A stretch of 64,000 nucleotides of DNA from Carbonactinospora thermoautotrophica (GTDB taxonomy: Bacteria; Actinomycetota; Actinomycetes; Streptomycetales; Carbonactinosporaceae). Below the pieces are notes generated by a model. The model was not told where the DNA came from. It worked only from the letters and a program-made list of their open reading frames with translations, and did no database searches. The stretch spans positions 1-64,000 of the forward strand of contig NZ_JYIJ01000015.1 in NCBI RefSeq assembly GCF_001543895.1. The letters are read 5' to 3'. This document shows positions 52,755 to 61,877 of the stretch, in pieces. Positions within the stretch are counted from its first letter, which is position 1. The number at the start of each line of letters is the position of its first letter. The position numbers were made by a program, and so were the translations under genes.

Positions 52755-53741
52755 CTAACCTCCGATCGCCGACATCGGGCGCGCTGGCTGCAGGAAGGTC
52801 GGGTCGTCGATTCCCGCGCCCGCCTTCTTGACTCGCTGGGCGCCGCGCCACAGCGCGGCGATCTCCTCGTCGGAGGCGCCCTCACGCAGCGGGGTCCGCA
52901 GGTCGGTCTCCTCGCGCGCGAACAGGCAGTTGCGGATCTGCCCGTCCGCGGTGAGCCGGGTACGGTCGCAACGCCCGCAGAAGGGCCGGGTCACGCTGGC
53001 GATGATCCCCACCCGGGCGGGGCCGCCGTTGACCAGCCACGTCTCCGCCGGGGCGCTCCCGCGCACCTCGTCGTCTGGGGTCAACTCGAAGTCGGCGCTC
53101 AACTGGTCGAGGATCTCCTGCGCGGTGACCATCGCGTCGCGCCGCCACACGTGTCCCGGATCGAGCGGCATCTGCTCGATGAAGCGCAGCTCGTACCCCC
53201 GCTCCAGGCACCAGCGCAGCAGGTCGGTGGCCTCGTCGTCGTTGATCCCACGCATCAGCACGGTGTTGAGCTTGATCGGCCGCAGGCCGGCCGCCTCGGC
53301 CGCGTCGATCCCCGCGATCACGTCGGCGTGCCGGTCCCGTCGCGACAGCGCCTGGAAGCGCGCTGGCCGCAGGGTGTCCAGGGATACGTTCACCCGTTCA
53401 AGACCGCACTCCCGAAGCGGCTCGGCCAGCCTCGCGAGACCGATGCCGTTCGTCGTGATCGACAAGCTCGGCCGCGGTTCCAGGCGCACGCAGCGGGAGA
53501 CCACGTCCAGCAGGCCAGGGCGCAGCAACGGCTCCCCACCGGTGAAGCGGACCTCCCGTATCCCCAGCGATCCCACCGCGATCCGGACCAACCGGACTAT
53601 CTCGTCATTCGACAGCAGATGCGGCTTCGGCAGCCAGTCCAACCCCTCGGCCGGCATGCAGTACCTGCAGCGGATATTGCAACGGTCGGTGAGCGACACG
53701 CGAAGATCGGTGGCTACGCGGCCGAAGGTGTCAATAAGCAT
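52755..53741 (-). CDS. moaA: GTP 3',8-cyclase (molybdenum cofactor synthesis)
   Basis: 328 residues. Radical SAM cluster C21-x3-C25-x2-C28 (CNIRCRYC), SAM loop FTGGEPLLR, second cluster in FCGRCDRTRLTADGQIRNC, and C-terminal GG needed for activity. First step of molybdopterin biosynthesis. ATG at 53741 preferred to the TTG one codon earlier. Alone here, with no other moa genes nearby. Confidence 0.95.
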   Translation of the reverse strand: MLIDTFGRVATDLRVSLTDRCNIRCRYCMPAEGLDWLPKPHLLSNDEIVRLVRIAVGSLGIREVRFTGGEPLLRPGLLDVVSRCVRLEPRPSLSITTNGIGLARLAEPLRECGLERVNVSLDTLRPARFQALSRRDRHADVIAGIDAAEAAGLRPIKLNTVLMRGINDDEATDLLRWCLERGYELRFIEQMPLDPGHVWRRDAMVTAQEILDQLSADFELTPDDEVRGSAPAETWLVNGGPARVGIIASVTRPFCGRCDRTRLTADGQIRNCLFAREETDLRTPLREGASDEEIAALWRGAQRVKKAGAGIDDPTFLQPARPMSAIGG

Positions 53742-54060
53742 CAATTGTCCTGCCCTGGGCTGGTTGACCCGACCAGCCTACGCCCGGTAACCGGCCCCAT
53801 ACCCCCATGCGGGTAACGCCGATGCTCGGCACTCCAGCCGCGCTTCCGTGTTTCCGCAGGTCACGGGTCTGTTCCTGGCGCTTCGATGTGGTCTGGACAG
53901 GCGTGGATCTCGCGCTGGTGACTCTTCGGTCAAGCGCGGAAGCGGACCCCGACGTCCCCGGTGCAGCGCCCCTGGAGTACGGGGACCCCTAACGGCGCAA
54001 TGCCCAGGGATAGCCACCGGATCTTCGGGTACCCCCTGGACGACACGAAGGGGGTGTGCG
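53742..54060. other. Gene-free divergent spacer
   Basis: 319 nt between moaA (minus) and the FAD-Rieske gene (plus). No coding region or riboswitch fold was recognised; the promoters of both genes must lie here. Confidence 0.45.
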
Positions 54061-55614
54061 GTGCCCGAACTACCGCTTGAGAACCGGCCGTACTGGATCG
54101 CGAGCACCGCCCAGTCGACGCCGTGGACTCAGCCGCAGGCGTCGCCGGGGCTGCCCGCCGTGGACGTCGCCGTCCTCGGCGCCGGGATCGCCGGGCTGAC
54201 CACGGCGTACCTGCTGCGCGAGGCCGGGCAGACCGTCGCGGTTCTTGAACCCGGCGACCCCGCCACCGGCGTGACCGAGCACACCATCGGGAAGGTCACC
54301 GCGCAACACAGCCTGATCTACCGCAACCTGGTCCGCCGGTTCGGCCGGGAGGTCGCGCAGCGGTACGGGGACAGCCAGCAGGTGGCCCTGGAGTGGCTGG
54401 CCGACGAGATCGGACGGCTCGGCGTGGTCTGCGGTTTCTCGCGCCGGGACGCGCACGTGTACGCGGAGGATCCCCGGCTGTGCGACGCGCTCCGGCAGGA
54501 GGCCCAGGCCGCGGTCGACTGCGGGCTGCCGGCGGAGTACGTCGAGAAGCTGGACCTGCCTTATCCGGTCGCCGGCGCGATCCGGTTCCGCGACCAGGCG
54601 CAGTTCCATCCACGCGAGTGGCTGCTCGCGCTGGCCGCGCGGATCCCAGGCGACGGCAGCTACCTGGTGCGGGGCGTGCGGGCGACCGGGCTGCGCGAGG
54701 GCGACCCCTGCGTGGTGGAGACGACGGCCGGGAACCTGGTCGCGCGGCACGTGGTGGTGGCGACGGACTACCCGGTGTTCGACCGGGCCGGATTCTTCGC
54801 GCGCCTGGAGCCGTACCGTGACCTGGTCGTGGCCGGGCCGGTCGAGCCCGAGCGGGTGCCGGCCGGCATGTACCTGGCGGCGGACACGAGGCACTCGATC
54901 CGCACCGCCCCGTACCAGGACGGGCAGCTGCTGCTCATCGTGAGCGGCGAGGGGTACCGGCCGGGCGCGTGCTCCGACGTCACGGCGCGCTACCGGCGGC
55001 TCGCGGAGTGGGCGGGCGCACGGTTCGGGTTGCGGCGGCTGGACTTCCGCTGGTCGGCGCAGGACAACCGGACCCTGGACCGCCTGCCGTACATCGGCCG
55101 GTACCACCCGTTCACCCGACGGGTCTGGGTGGCGGCTGGATTCGGGCAATGGGGCATGACCAACGGCACGTTCGCCGGCCTGCTGTTGCGCGACCTGATC
55201 CTGGACGGCGGCTCGCCGTGGGCCGGGCTGTACGACCCGAACCGGGTGGCGCGGTGGACGCCGGTCACCAAGCTCGTCCGCGCCAACCTGGCCGTGGGCG
55301 GGTGCTTCGTCCGCGGCCGCCTGGCGGCGCGCCGGGCGCGCCAACCGGAGGAGCTCGCGCCGGGCGAGGCCACGGTGTGCCGGGTACGCGGCCAGCTGGC
55401 CGCGGTCTTCCGGGAGGAGTCCGGCCGGCTCTGCGCGGTCTCGGCCACCTGCACCCACCGAGGCTGCGTGGTGGCGTTCAACGAAGCCGAACGGTCCTGG
55501 GACTGCCCCTGTCACGGCTCCCGGTTCGCGGTGGACGGCTCGGTGCTCCAGGGCCCGGCGGTCCAGCCGCTGCCTCGGCTCCAGTGGGCAGGGCCGTGCC
55601 TTGGGGACGGCTAG
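54061..55614 (+). CDS. FAD oxidoreductase fused to a C-terminal Rieske domain
   Basis: 517 residues. N-terminal DAO-type flavoprotein with VAVLGAGIAGLTTAYLL and EHTIGKVTAQH, then a Rieske domain with C464-x-H466 and C482-x-x-H485 (CTHRGC; CPCHGS). Architecture known from a family of glycine/sarcosine-type oxidoreductases in actinobacteria and others; no substrate is established. The single-chain flavin-Rieske pair suggests internal electron transfer. GTG start after GAAGGGGG. Monocistronic. Confidence 0.88.
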   Translation: MPELPLENRPYWIASTAQSTPWTQPQASPGLPAVDVAVLGAGIAGLTTAYLLREAGQTVAVLEPGDPATGVTEHTIGKVTAQHSLIYRNLVRRFGREVAQRYGDSQQVALEWLADEIGRLGVVCGFSRRDAHVYAEDPRLCDALRQEAQAAVDCGLPAEYVEKLDLPYPVAGAIRFRDQAQFHPREWLLALAARIPGDGSYLVRGVRATGLREGDPCVVETTAGNLVARHVVVATDYPVFDRAGFFARLEPYRDLVVAGPVEPERVPAGMYLAADTRHSIRTAPYQDGQLLLIVSGEGYRPGACSDVTARYRRLAEWAGARFGLRRLDFRWSAQDNRTLDRLPYIGRYHPFTRRVWVAAGFGQWGMTNGTFAGLLLRDLILDGGSPWAGLYDPNRVARWTPVTKLVRANLAVGGCFVRGRLAARRARQPEELAPGEATVCRVRGQLAAVFREESGRLCAVSATCTHRGCVVAFNEAERSWDCPCHGSRFAVDGSVLQGPAVQPLPRLQWAGPCLGDG

Positions 55615-56242
55615 GAGAGAGGCGCCCCGCCTGGCCGCCAGCAGCAATGCCGGCCGGCAGGTGAGGGCGCGGCGCGCATCGGGATCCCGCGCCATCGCGC
55701 GAGGCGGTTCCCCGCCGCGTTCTGGTGGACGCCAAAGAACACGAGAGAACACAGCCCCCGCCGCCCTCCCGGGCCTGTCGCGGACGAGCCGGCGGAGTCA
55801 CCCGGTCAGGAACGACCGCCGCCGATAATCGGCCTTCCGGGAAATGACTCCGGCCGCTGCGGCGACGCTGTCCCGTGCCCGTCCCAACCAGTCTTGGCAT
55901 CAGTTCTCGTTCCGTTGTTCCTTGTGCCACTATTTTGTCCGATGGGAAACAGCGGTCGGGTGACATATTCATTCGAGAGCCGGGAGGCTTCGTCGGTGAA
56001 TGGGGAGTGCACGCTGTTTGACCACCGGCTGACCGATACCGCTTGGCGAGCCAGTTCGTATCCCGATCCTGCGGACTCATCATCCGAGGGTGCGTCCCCG
56101 GGTCCCGGCACGCTTACCTCGACCGGATTCTAAGGTACTCCCGTGCCCGTTCACTCGTTCGGTACCCGAGGAACAGCGGCTCCGGACCGGGTACGGGCAT
56201 AGTCTTGCCGAGACGGCCTATTCCGAATGGGGTGGTTTCCGA
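55615..56242. other. Gene-free stretch before psiE-like gene
   Basis: 628 nt. The first half is very GC-rich, the second half clearly less so. A 64-codon frame from ATG 55941 (ending 56133) is the only one with balanced composition, but it has no ribosome site or family signature. No gene is claimed. Confidence 0.45.
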
Positions 56243-56737
56243 ATGGGTGGTGCCATGTCGAACGGGACGGATCTGGCCGTGGGCAACCGGAAACGACCGG
56301 ATGCCCTGCTGTTGCGCCTGCTCGTCGGCGCCGAGCACGTGCTCCTCTACCTGGTCTCGGTCGCGCTCCTGATTCTCGGCGGCGGCGTTCTGTTTCTCAT
56401 GATGGTCGCGGTCGTGCAAAGTCAGGAGTCCTGGACGGAACGCTTCATCGTCGTTCTCGAGGAACTGCTTCTCATCCTGATTATCGTGGAAATTTTCGTC
56501 ACGGTCCTGGCCCACCTGCAGGGAGCACGTCTTCAGCTCGAACCCTTCATTGTCGTCGGCGTCATCGCCGTGGTCCGGCACATTCTCGGGATAGTGGTCA
56601 GGCTCGCCGTGCCGATGACGCCGGCCGTGAGTCAGCAGCAGCTCATAGAACTGGCCGTCAGCGCGGGGGTGGCCTTCGTGTTGGTCGCCGCCTTGGCTTT
56701 CGCCCGCTGGTCGCAGCGGCGCTCCGATGCGACGTGA
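56243..56737 (+). CDS. PsiE-like membrane protein
   Basis: 164 residues with four predicted membrane helices (VLLYLVSVALLILGGGVLFL; FIVVLEELLLILIIVEIFVT; FIVVGVIAVVRHILGIVVRL; LAVSAGVAFVLVAALAFARW). Matches the phosphate-starvation-inducible E family, whose role is unknown. ATG at 56243 preferred, with a purine-rich GGGGTGG before it; ATG at 56255 is in frame too. Confidence 0.8.
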   Translation: MGGAMSNGTDLAVGNRKRPDALLLRLLVGAEHVLLYLVSVALLILGGGVLFLMMVAVVQSQESWTERFIVVLEELLLILIIVEIFVTVLAHLQGARLQLEPFIVVGVIAVVRHILGIVVRLAVPMTPAVSQQQLIELAVSAGVAFVLVAALAFARWSQRRSDAT

Positions 56738-57047
56738 GCCGAAAGGGCCACCCCAGACAGCCAGCGGGCGTTGTGCGGACTCGGAAGAATTTCCAGAGCG
56801 ACGAGATTTGACGAGTTCGGCCGATCCTTGGCTCGGGCGATGACGTGTTCGACGCGGGCCGGTGTTGGCTTCGGTGGTGGCTCTGTCGTCGGGGTCGTCG
56901 TCGGGGTCGTCGTCGGGGAGCTCGCGGCCTTGGGGGTCGCGGGTTCCGACGATGGCGCCGGTAGCCCGGCTCGCCGACGGTCGTTACCGGAGGGCGCAGG
57001 GAACCGCGGGAAGCCGGCCCGGTCATGGGCCGAGCCGGCTCCGCCGG
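56738..57047. other. Spacer with GTCGTCGGG tandem repeats
   Basis: 310 nt between convergent genes. It holds a short tandem array, (GTCGTCGGG) about four units at roughly 56887-56920. On the minus strand this would read as a Thr/Pro-rich linker (TTTPTTTPTTEPPPKP), but no continuous gene with a start, fold or signal peptide supports that. Confidence 0.5.
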
Positions 57048-57347
57048 TCAGGTGAAACGCTCGCAGACCTCGAGGCCGGTGGCGGCGCCGCCGCGGGCCA
57101 GGACCTCGAGCGCCCGCTGGTGGTACTGCTCGCCGCGCAGCGGATCCGGCTCGGGGAGCCGGCAGCGGCCACCCTCGACGACGTACCACTCATCGGCGTC
57201 CTTGTACTGGATATTGAGCACGATGCGGCCGTCGTGGTGCAGGTCGGTCCGCAAGGTGAGCTCGCCGGTGATCACCCCGACCTCCTCGGTCATGACCCCT
57301 CCCGGGCCGGGCGTGAAGTCATCCCACCAGCTGGCGATCGGCGTCAC
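57048..57347 (-). CDS. Conserved small protein downstream of HNH nuclease
   Basis: 99 residues; beta-rich middle (ELTLRTDLHHDGRIVLNIQY) and a C-terminal helix with a single Cys (GLEVCERFT). No domain recognised. GTG start after GGAGGTGAGCCGC. 17 nt after the secreted nuclease gene, so the two share a transcript; an immunity function for the nuclease is conceivable but unproven. Confidence 0.6.
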   Translation of the reverse strand: MTPIASWWDDFTPGPGGVMTEEVGVITGELTLRTDLHHDGRIVLNIQYKDADEWYVVEGGRCRLPEPDPLRGEQYHQRALEVLARGGAATGLEVCERFT

Positions 57348-57364
57348 CGCGGCTCACCTCCTGG

Positions 57365-57994
57365 TCAGCAGTAGTCGAGCATCGAGTACAACGCGCTCTT
57401 CTCGGAACTGGTCACAGCCAGCGACCACTTGTACTTCACATGCACCCAGGAGCGGGCGTACATGCACCAGTAACCGGTGTTGGTGGGCTTCCACTGGTCG
57501 GGGCTCTGGTCACCCTTGGCGGAGTTGCTGGTCGCGGAGACGGCGATCAGCTCCTGGCTGGCGAGGTCGTTGGCGAAGTCACGCCGCCGGGCGTCGTCCC
57601 ACAGGTCGGCGCCGGAGCGCCAGGCGTTGGCGAGCGGCACGACGTGGTCGATGGAGACCTCGCTGGCCTGATACAACCACTTCTGGTCGTACACGCTGTA
57701 CCAGCGGCCGGAGGTCGGGTAGCAGTCGGAGCCGACCTGCACGTCCACCCCGTCACGCTGGAGCACGACCTCGCGGGTGTTGCAGGTGCCGTACTGGGTG
57801 ATCCAGTGCGGGAAGCGGTCCCGGCTGTAGCCGGTCATGGAATGCGGGGTCTCGACGCGCAGGGTGGCGAGCTCGTTCCGGATGGTGGTCTCGTCGGGCG
57901 GGGTGGGCGGGTAGGCCTGGGCGGGGGTGGTCCCGGTGACCAGGCCGAGCGAGAGGCCGAGGAGCAGGGCGGACAGGACGGCGGGCAGACGCAC
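57365..57994 (-). CDS. Secreted HNH-family nuclease
   Basis: 209 residues. Cleavable signal peptide (AVLSALLLGLSLGLVTGTTPAQA). The mature protein carries the HNH core: IDHVVPLANAWRSGA (first His), SNSAKGDQSPDQW (Asn), and paired Cys (YGTCNTREV, DCYPTSG, WCMYARSW, LDYC) for disulfides. It belongs to the DUF1524/GmrSD-C-like secreted endonucleases common in streptomycetes and relatives. Likely degrades extracellular DNA. ATG start. Confidence 0.9.
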   Translation of the reverse strand: MRLPAVLSALLLGLSLGLVTGTTPAQAYPPTPPDETTIRNELATLRVETPHSMTGYSRDRFPHWITQYGTCNTREVVLQRDGVDVQVGSDCYPTSGRWYSVYDQKWLYQASEVSIDHVVPLANAWRSGADLWDDARRRDFANDLASQELIAVSATSNSAKGDQSPDQWKPTNTGYWCMYARSWVHVKYKWSLAVTSSEKSALYSMLDYC

Positions 57995-58195
57995 GATGAC
58001 CTCCAGGGGTGATCAGTCCTGGGTCTTGCGTCCGCACTTTCTCGCGAAGATCTTGCGATAAGCCGAAAATCGTATTGATCCTGGGAAATCCTTGATCCAA
58101 CAGTTCCGAAACCTCCGGCGGCCGAACCCCGGGATACACCCGCCGTCGATGGGTAAGCAGGTCGCGAACCGGAGATGGGAAGGAGTCGACCTCTG

Positions 58196-58438
58196 ATGGC
58201 CGTCTGCGAGGTTTGCGGTAACGACTACGCGATGAGCTTCGAGGTGCACGCGGCAGGGGCGGTGCACACCTTCGACAGCTTCGAGTGCGCGATCCAGCGC
58301 ATGGCCCCGATCTGTGAACACTGCAACTGCCGGATCATCGGCCACGGCATGGAGATCAACGGCCACTTCTACTGCTGCGCCCACTGCGCCCGGGCCGCCG
58401 ACAAACAGAGGGGCGAGCTGGTCCGCGACCACGCCTGA
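58196..58438 (+). CDS. Cys-rich zinc-binding protein
   Basis: 80 residues with nine Cys (C4, C7, C31, C40, C43, C45, C60, C61, C64) in CxxC-type pairs, suggesting two zinc knuckles of MYM/YHS style (HTFDSFECAI; FYCCAHC). Small proteins like this are widespread in actinomycetes and unassigned. ATG preceded by AAGGAG at 12 nt. Single gene. Confidence 0.75.
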   Translation: MAVCEVCGNDYAMSFEVHAAGAVHTFDSFECAIQRMAPICEHCNCRIIGHGMEINGHFYCCAHCARAADKQRGELVRDHA

Positions 58439-58625
58439 ACCCGGTCGACCCGGTTCTCACCACGCGAGCGCCCCACCGGGGCGTACCCGCTCACGCGGTA
58501 GGCGCGGGACGGGGGCTGTGCCGGCGAGGTCCGGACGTGCCCGGCGAGCCGTTCCGGGCATACCCCCTGGTCACGCGGTAGGTTGCCGGTTACATTGACG
58601 AGTCACCCGACGTTCGGGGGACGTC

Positions 58626-58952
58626 ATGGCTGGCAGGCGCGCCGCGCTCGGGGTATCCACGCTGCTCATCCTGCTGCTGTCCGGCTGCGCCGACTCCCGG
58701 GGGCCGAAGCCGATCTCGCACGAGCCGCCGCGCCCGGTCGCCACCTGGACGCCGGTCCCGAGCGCCACGCCGACCACGACCTCCCCCTCGCCGCTCAGCC
58801 GGTCCAGGTACGGCCCGGTCCCGCGCAGGTCGCACACCACCGGATCGAAGTCGCGTTCCCCGGGATGGGAGCCGAGCTACCCCGGCTCCCGGCCCCGGTT
58901 CTCCTCGGGTTCCCGCCCCGGGATCTCGGGCGGCCGGAGCGGTCGGCGTTAG
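58626..58952 (+). CDS. Short Ser/Pro/Arg-rich lipoprotein
   Basis: 108 residues. Signal peptide with lipobox LLSGC. The mature part is low complexity (TPVPSATPTTTSPSPLSRSR; then SGSRPG repeats), so it is unlikely to fold. It may be a cell-surface tether or a decayed gene. The signal peptide is the only strong support. Confidence 0.55.
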   Translation: MAGRRAALGVSTLLILLLSGCADSRGPKPISHEPPRPVATWTPVPSATPTTTSPSPLSRSRYGPVPRRSHTTGSKSRSPGWEPSYPGSRPRFSSGSRPGISGGRSGRR

Positions 58953-59154
58953 AGCACACCTCACGTTTCGAGCCGGTCTTCGATCCTCCGCTCCTGGAAG
59001 GGCGGACATGAGGAGGCGGCCCGCCGGTCGCTGGAGGAGGTCGCCTGCCCGTTCTCCGTCATGGCCGGAGCCCGTCGGGCGGACGCCGGCTGACGCCCGG
59101 GTGGCCGCGGACCCCGCGCTGAGCGGGGGCACCGGCGAAGGTACCGTCAGGGAC

Positions 59155-59913
59155 GTGTACCGGTTCCTGCTCGCACCCAGGTGGCTGGCTTTTCATCTCC
59201 TCGTCCTGATCGTCATTCCCACGTTCGTGAGCTTGGGCCTCTGGCAACTGGACCGCCTGCACCAGCGGCGGGAGCGGAACCAGCTGATCGAGGCCAACGT
59301 CCACGCCACCCCGGTGCCGGTGGACCGCCTGCTGGCGCCGGGGCGGCCCGTGCCCAGACAGGACGAGTGGCGCCCGGTGACGACGACTGGCCGATACGAC
59401 CCGCGGCACCAGCTGCTGGTGCGCAACCGGTCGTTGAAGGGGCGGGCCGGTTTCTGGGTGCTCACCCCGCTTGTGACCGGCGACGGGACCGCCCTGCTGG
59501 TGAACCGCGGGTGGGTACCGCTGGCCGGCACCGCGCGCGAGGCACCGCCGGTGCCGGAACCGCCGGCCGGCGAGGTCCAGGTGACCGGCCGGGTACGTCG
59601 CGCGGAGACCCCGGAGAGCACCGGCCGCGCGGAACGGTCCGGCCTGCCACCCGGGCAGGTCACGTTGGTCGACGTCCCGAGGATCGCGCAGGACCTGCCG
59701 TACCCCGTGTACGGGGGCTACGTCGAGCTGGCCGACCAGCGGCCGCCCGCGGGCGACACGCCCAAACAGATCCCCGAACCCGAGCTGAGTGAGGGCCCCC
59801 ACCTGGCCTACGCCGTGCAGTGGTTCCTGTTCGCGGCGTTCGCCCCGGTCGGCTGGTTCGCGCTGGTACGGCGCGAAGCCGAACAGCGACCCGCGGACGT
59901 GGAACGGGTATAG
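59155..59913 (+). CDS. SURF1-family cytochrome oxidase assembly protein
   Basis: 252 residues. Two membrane helices (FHLLVLIVIPTFVSLGLW near the N-terminus and AVQWFLFAAFAPVGWFALV near the C-terminus) bracket an extracytoplasmic domain with LLVRNRSLKGRAGFWVLTPL and VNRGWVP, the SURF1 core. Assists heme a insertion into cytochrome c oxidase. GTG start MYRFLLAPRWLAFHLL chosen; a longer upstream frame lacks family features. Confidence 0.88.
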   Translation: MYRFLLAPRWLAFHLLVLIVIPTFVSLGLWQLDRLHQRRERNQLIEANVHATPVPVDRLLAPGRPVPRQDEWRPVTTTGRYDPRHQLLVRNRSLKGRAGFWVLTPLVTGDGTALLVNRGWVPLAGTAREAPPVPEPPAGEVQVTGRVRRAETPESTGRAERSGLPPGQVTLVDVPRIAQDLPYPVYGGYVELADQRPPAGDTPKQIPEPELSEGPHLAYAVQWFLFAAFAPVGWFALVRREAEQRPADVERV

Positions 59914-59959
59914 GGCATCAGCGAGTGCGGCGCGATGTCAGACCCGGAAGGGTGGGGTG

Positions 59960-61774
59960 ATGGCCGGCCGGATCGAGGACTATGCGCTCATCGGTGACAC
60001 GCAGACCGCCGCGCTGGTCTGCCGGGACGGCTCGATCGACTGGCTGTGCTTCCCCCGGTTCGACTCGCCGGCCTGCTTCGCCGCGCTGCTCGGCACCGAG
60101 GAGAACGGCCGCTGGCGGATCGCCCCCGCCGCCGGCGGCATGGCCAACCGCCGCCGGTACCGGGGCCACTCGCTCATCCTGGAGACCGAGTGGGAGACCA
60201 CGGCCGGGACGGTCCGGGTGATCGACTTCATGCCGCCGCGCGGCCAGGCACCTGACATCGTGCGCGTGGTCGAGGGCCTGTCCGGCGCGGTGCCCATGCG
60301 CAGCGAGCTGCGGCCACGGTTCGACTACGGGCGCACGATCCCGTGGATCCGCAAGGTGAGCGGCCAGGTCGCGGCGGTCGCCGGCCCCGACGCGCTGTAC
60401 CTGCGCGCCGACGTGCGGTCCTACCGTGGTGAGAACTTCTCGACCGTGGCCGAGTTCACGGTCCGGGCCGGGGACCGGGTCCGCTTCGTGCTCACCTGGC
60501 ACCCCTCCCACCAGCCGGCGCCCCGCCCGGTCGACCCCGACCTCGCCTTGGCGGAGACCGAGCGGTACTGGGGGCGCTGGAGCGCGGCCTGCCGGTACCG
60601 GGTCGACTCGGGGTGGCGCGAGGCGGTGCTCCGCTCCCTGGTCACGCTCAAGGCGCTCACCTACTCCCCCACCGGCGGCATCGTCGCGGCACCCACCACC
60701 TCCCTGCCGGAGCACATCGGCGGGGTCCGCAACTGGGACTACCGGTACTGCTGGCTGCGCGACGCCACCCTCACCCTGTCCGCGCTGCTGCGCTCCGGGT
60801 ACCTCGAGGAGGCGAAGGCCTGGCGCGAGTGGCTGCTGCGCGCGATCGCCGGAAAGCCCGAGGACCTGCAGATCATGTACGGCCTGGCGGGCGAGCGGCG
60901 GCTGGCCGAGCAGGAGCTGGACTGGCTCCCCGGGTACGAGGGCTCCCGCCCGGTGCGGATCGGCAACGCCGCGGTCACGCAGTTCCAGCTCGACGTGTAC
61001 GGCGAGGTGCTGGACGCCCTGCACCTGGGCCGGCGCGCCGGCCTCCACACCAGTTGGGAGGCATGGTCCCTGCAGCAGGAGCTGATCGAGTACCTGGAGT
61101 CGTGCTGGGACCGGCCCGACGAGGGCATCTGGGAGGTGCGCGGGCCGCGCCGGCACTTCGTCCACTCCAAGGTCATGGCCTGGGTCGCGGCCGACCGGAT
61201 GGTCCGCGCGGTCGAGGAGTTCGGCCGCAGCGGCGACGTGGCCCGCTGGCGCGCCCTGCGCGAGCGCATCCACCGGGAGGTGTGCGAGCGGGGGTACGAC
61301 GCCGAGCGCAACACCTTCACCCAGTACTACGGCTCCCGCGACCTGGACGCCGCGCTGCTGCTGATCCCGCAGGTCGGGTTCCTGCCGCCCGACGACAAGC
61401 GGGTGATCGGCACGGTCGAGGCGATCCAGCGCGAGCTGAGCCACGACGGCTTCATCCGCCGGTACGCCACCCCCGGCAGCGCCCGGGACAACGTCGACGG
61501 CCTGCCCGGCGGCGAGGGCGCGTTCCTGGCCTGCACGTTCTGGCTCGCCGACGATCTCGCCCTCATGGGTCGGCTCCGCGAGGCGCGGGAGCTGTTCGAG
61601 CGGCTGCTCGACCTACGCAACGACGTGGGCCTGCTCGCCGAGCAATGGGACCCGGACCTGGGGCGCCAGGTCGGCAACTTCCCGCAGGCGTTCAGCCACG
61701 TGGCGCTGGTCAACACCGCCCACAACCTGTCCGGGCCGGAGAACGCCCGCCGCGCGCGGACCGGCAGGGGGTGA
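59960..61774 (+). CDS. Glycoside hydrolase family 15, trehalase-type
   Basis: 604 residues, full length for the actinobacterial GH15 trehalase/glucoamylase-like group: GRIEDYALIGDTQTAALVCRDGSIDWLCFPRFDSP opening (given here only as family match, residues 2-36), catalytic-domain segments RNWDYRYCWLRDATLTL and WEVRGPRRHFVHSK. Mycobacterial homologues hydrolyse trehalose. Together with treZ/glgX in this window it could close a trehalose cycle. ATG start. Followed by a flavin reductase. Confidence 0.87.
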   Translation: MAGRIEDYALIGDTQTAALVCRDGSIDWLCFPRFDSPACFAALLGTEENGRWRIAPAAGGMANRRRYRGHSLILETEWETTAGTVRVIDFMPPRGQAPDIVRVVEGLSGAVPMRSELRPRFDYGRTIPWIRKVSGQVAAVAGPDALYLRADVRSYRGENFSTVAEFTVRAGDRVRFVLTWHPSHQPAPRPVDPDLALAETERYWGRWSAACRYRVDSGWREAVLRSLVTLKALTYSPTGGIVAAPTTSLPEHIGGVRNWDYRYCWLRDATLTLSALLRSGYLEEAKAWREWLLRAIAGKPEDLQIMYGLAGERRLAEQELDWLPGYEGSRPVRIGNAAVTQFQLDVYGEVLDALHLGRRAGLHTSWEAWSLQQELIEYLESCWDRPDEGIWEVRGPRRHFVHSKVMAWVAADRMVRAVEEFGRSGDVARWRALRERIHREVCERGYDAERNTFTQYYGSRDLDAALLLIPQVGFLPPDDKRVIGTVEAIQRELSHDGFIRRYATPGSARDNVDGLPGGEGAFLACTFWLADDLALMGRLREARELFERLLDLRNDVGLLAEQWDPDLGRQVGNFPQAFSHVALVNTAHNLSGPENARRARTGRG

Positions 61775-61877
61775 GCGGCCGGCTGGACCGGCCGGGGGGA
61801 CCTAGGACCAAGGTTCCGTGGCCGGTACGGTCACCCGCCGGAGGCGGCGCGGCCCGTGCCGTTCTAGCCTGCGTGGT

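Noticed and set aside
55806-56133. Possible small genes on both strands ahead of the PsiE-like gene
   Set aside because: Balanced composition only in one 64-codon frame, without a ribosome site or recognisable motif.
56887-56920. CRISPR-like or minisatellite array
   Set aside because: The units are only 9 nt, with no spacers and about four copies.
56632-57189. Minus-strand frame with a Thr/Pro-rich linker that resembles a secreted protein
   Set aside because: The linker arises from a short GTCGTCGGG tandem repeat. The frame overlaps two better-supported genes and has no signal peptide.
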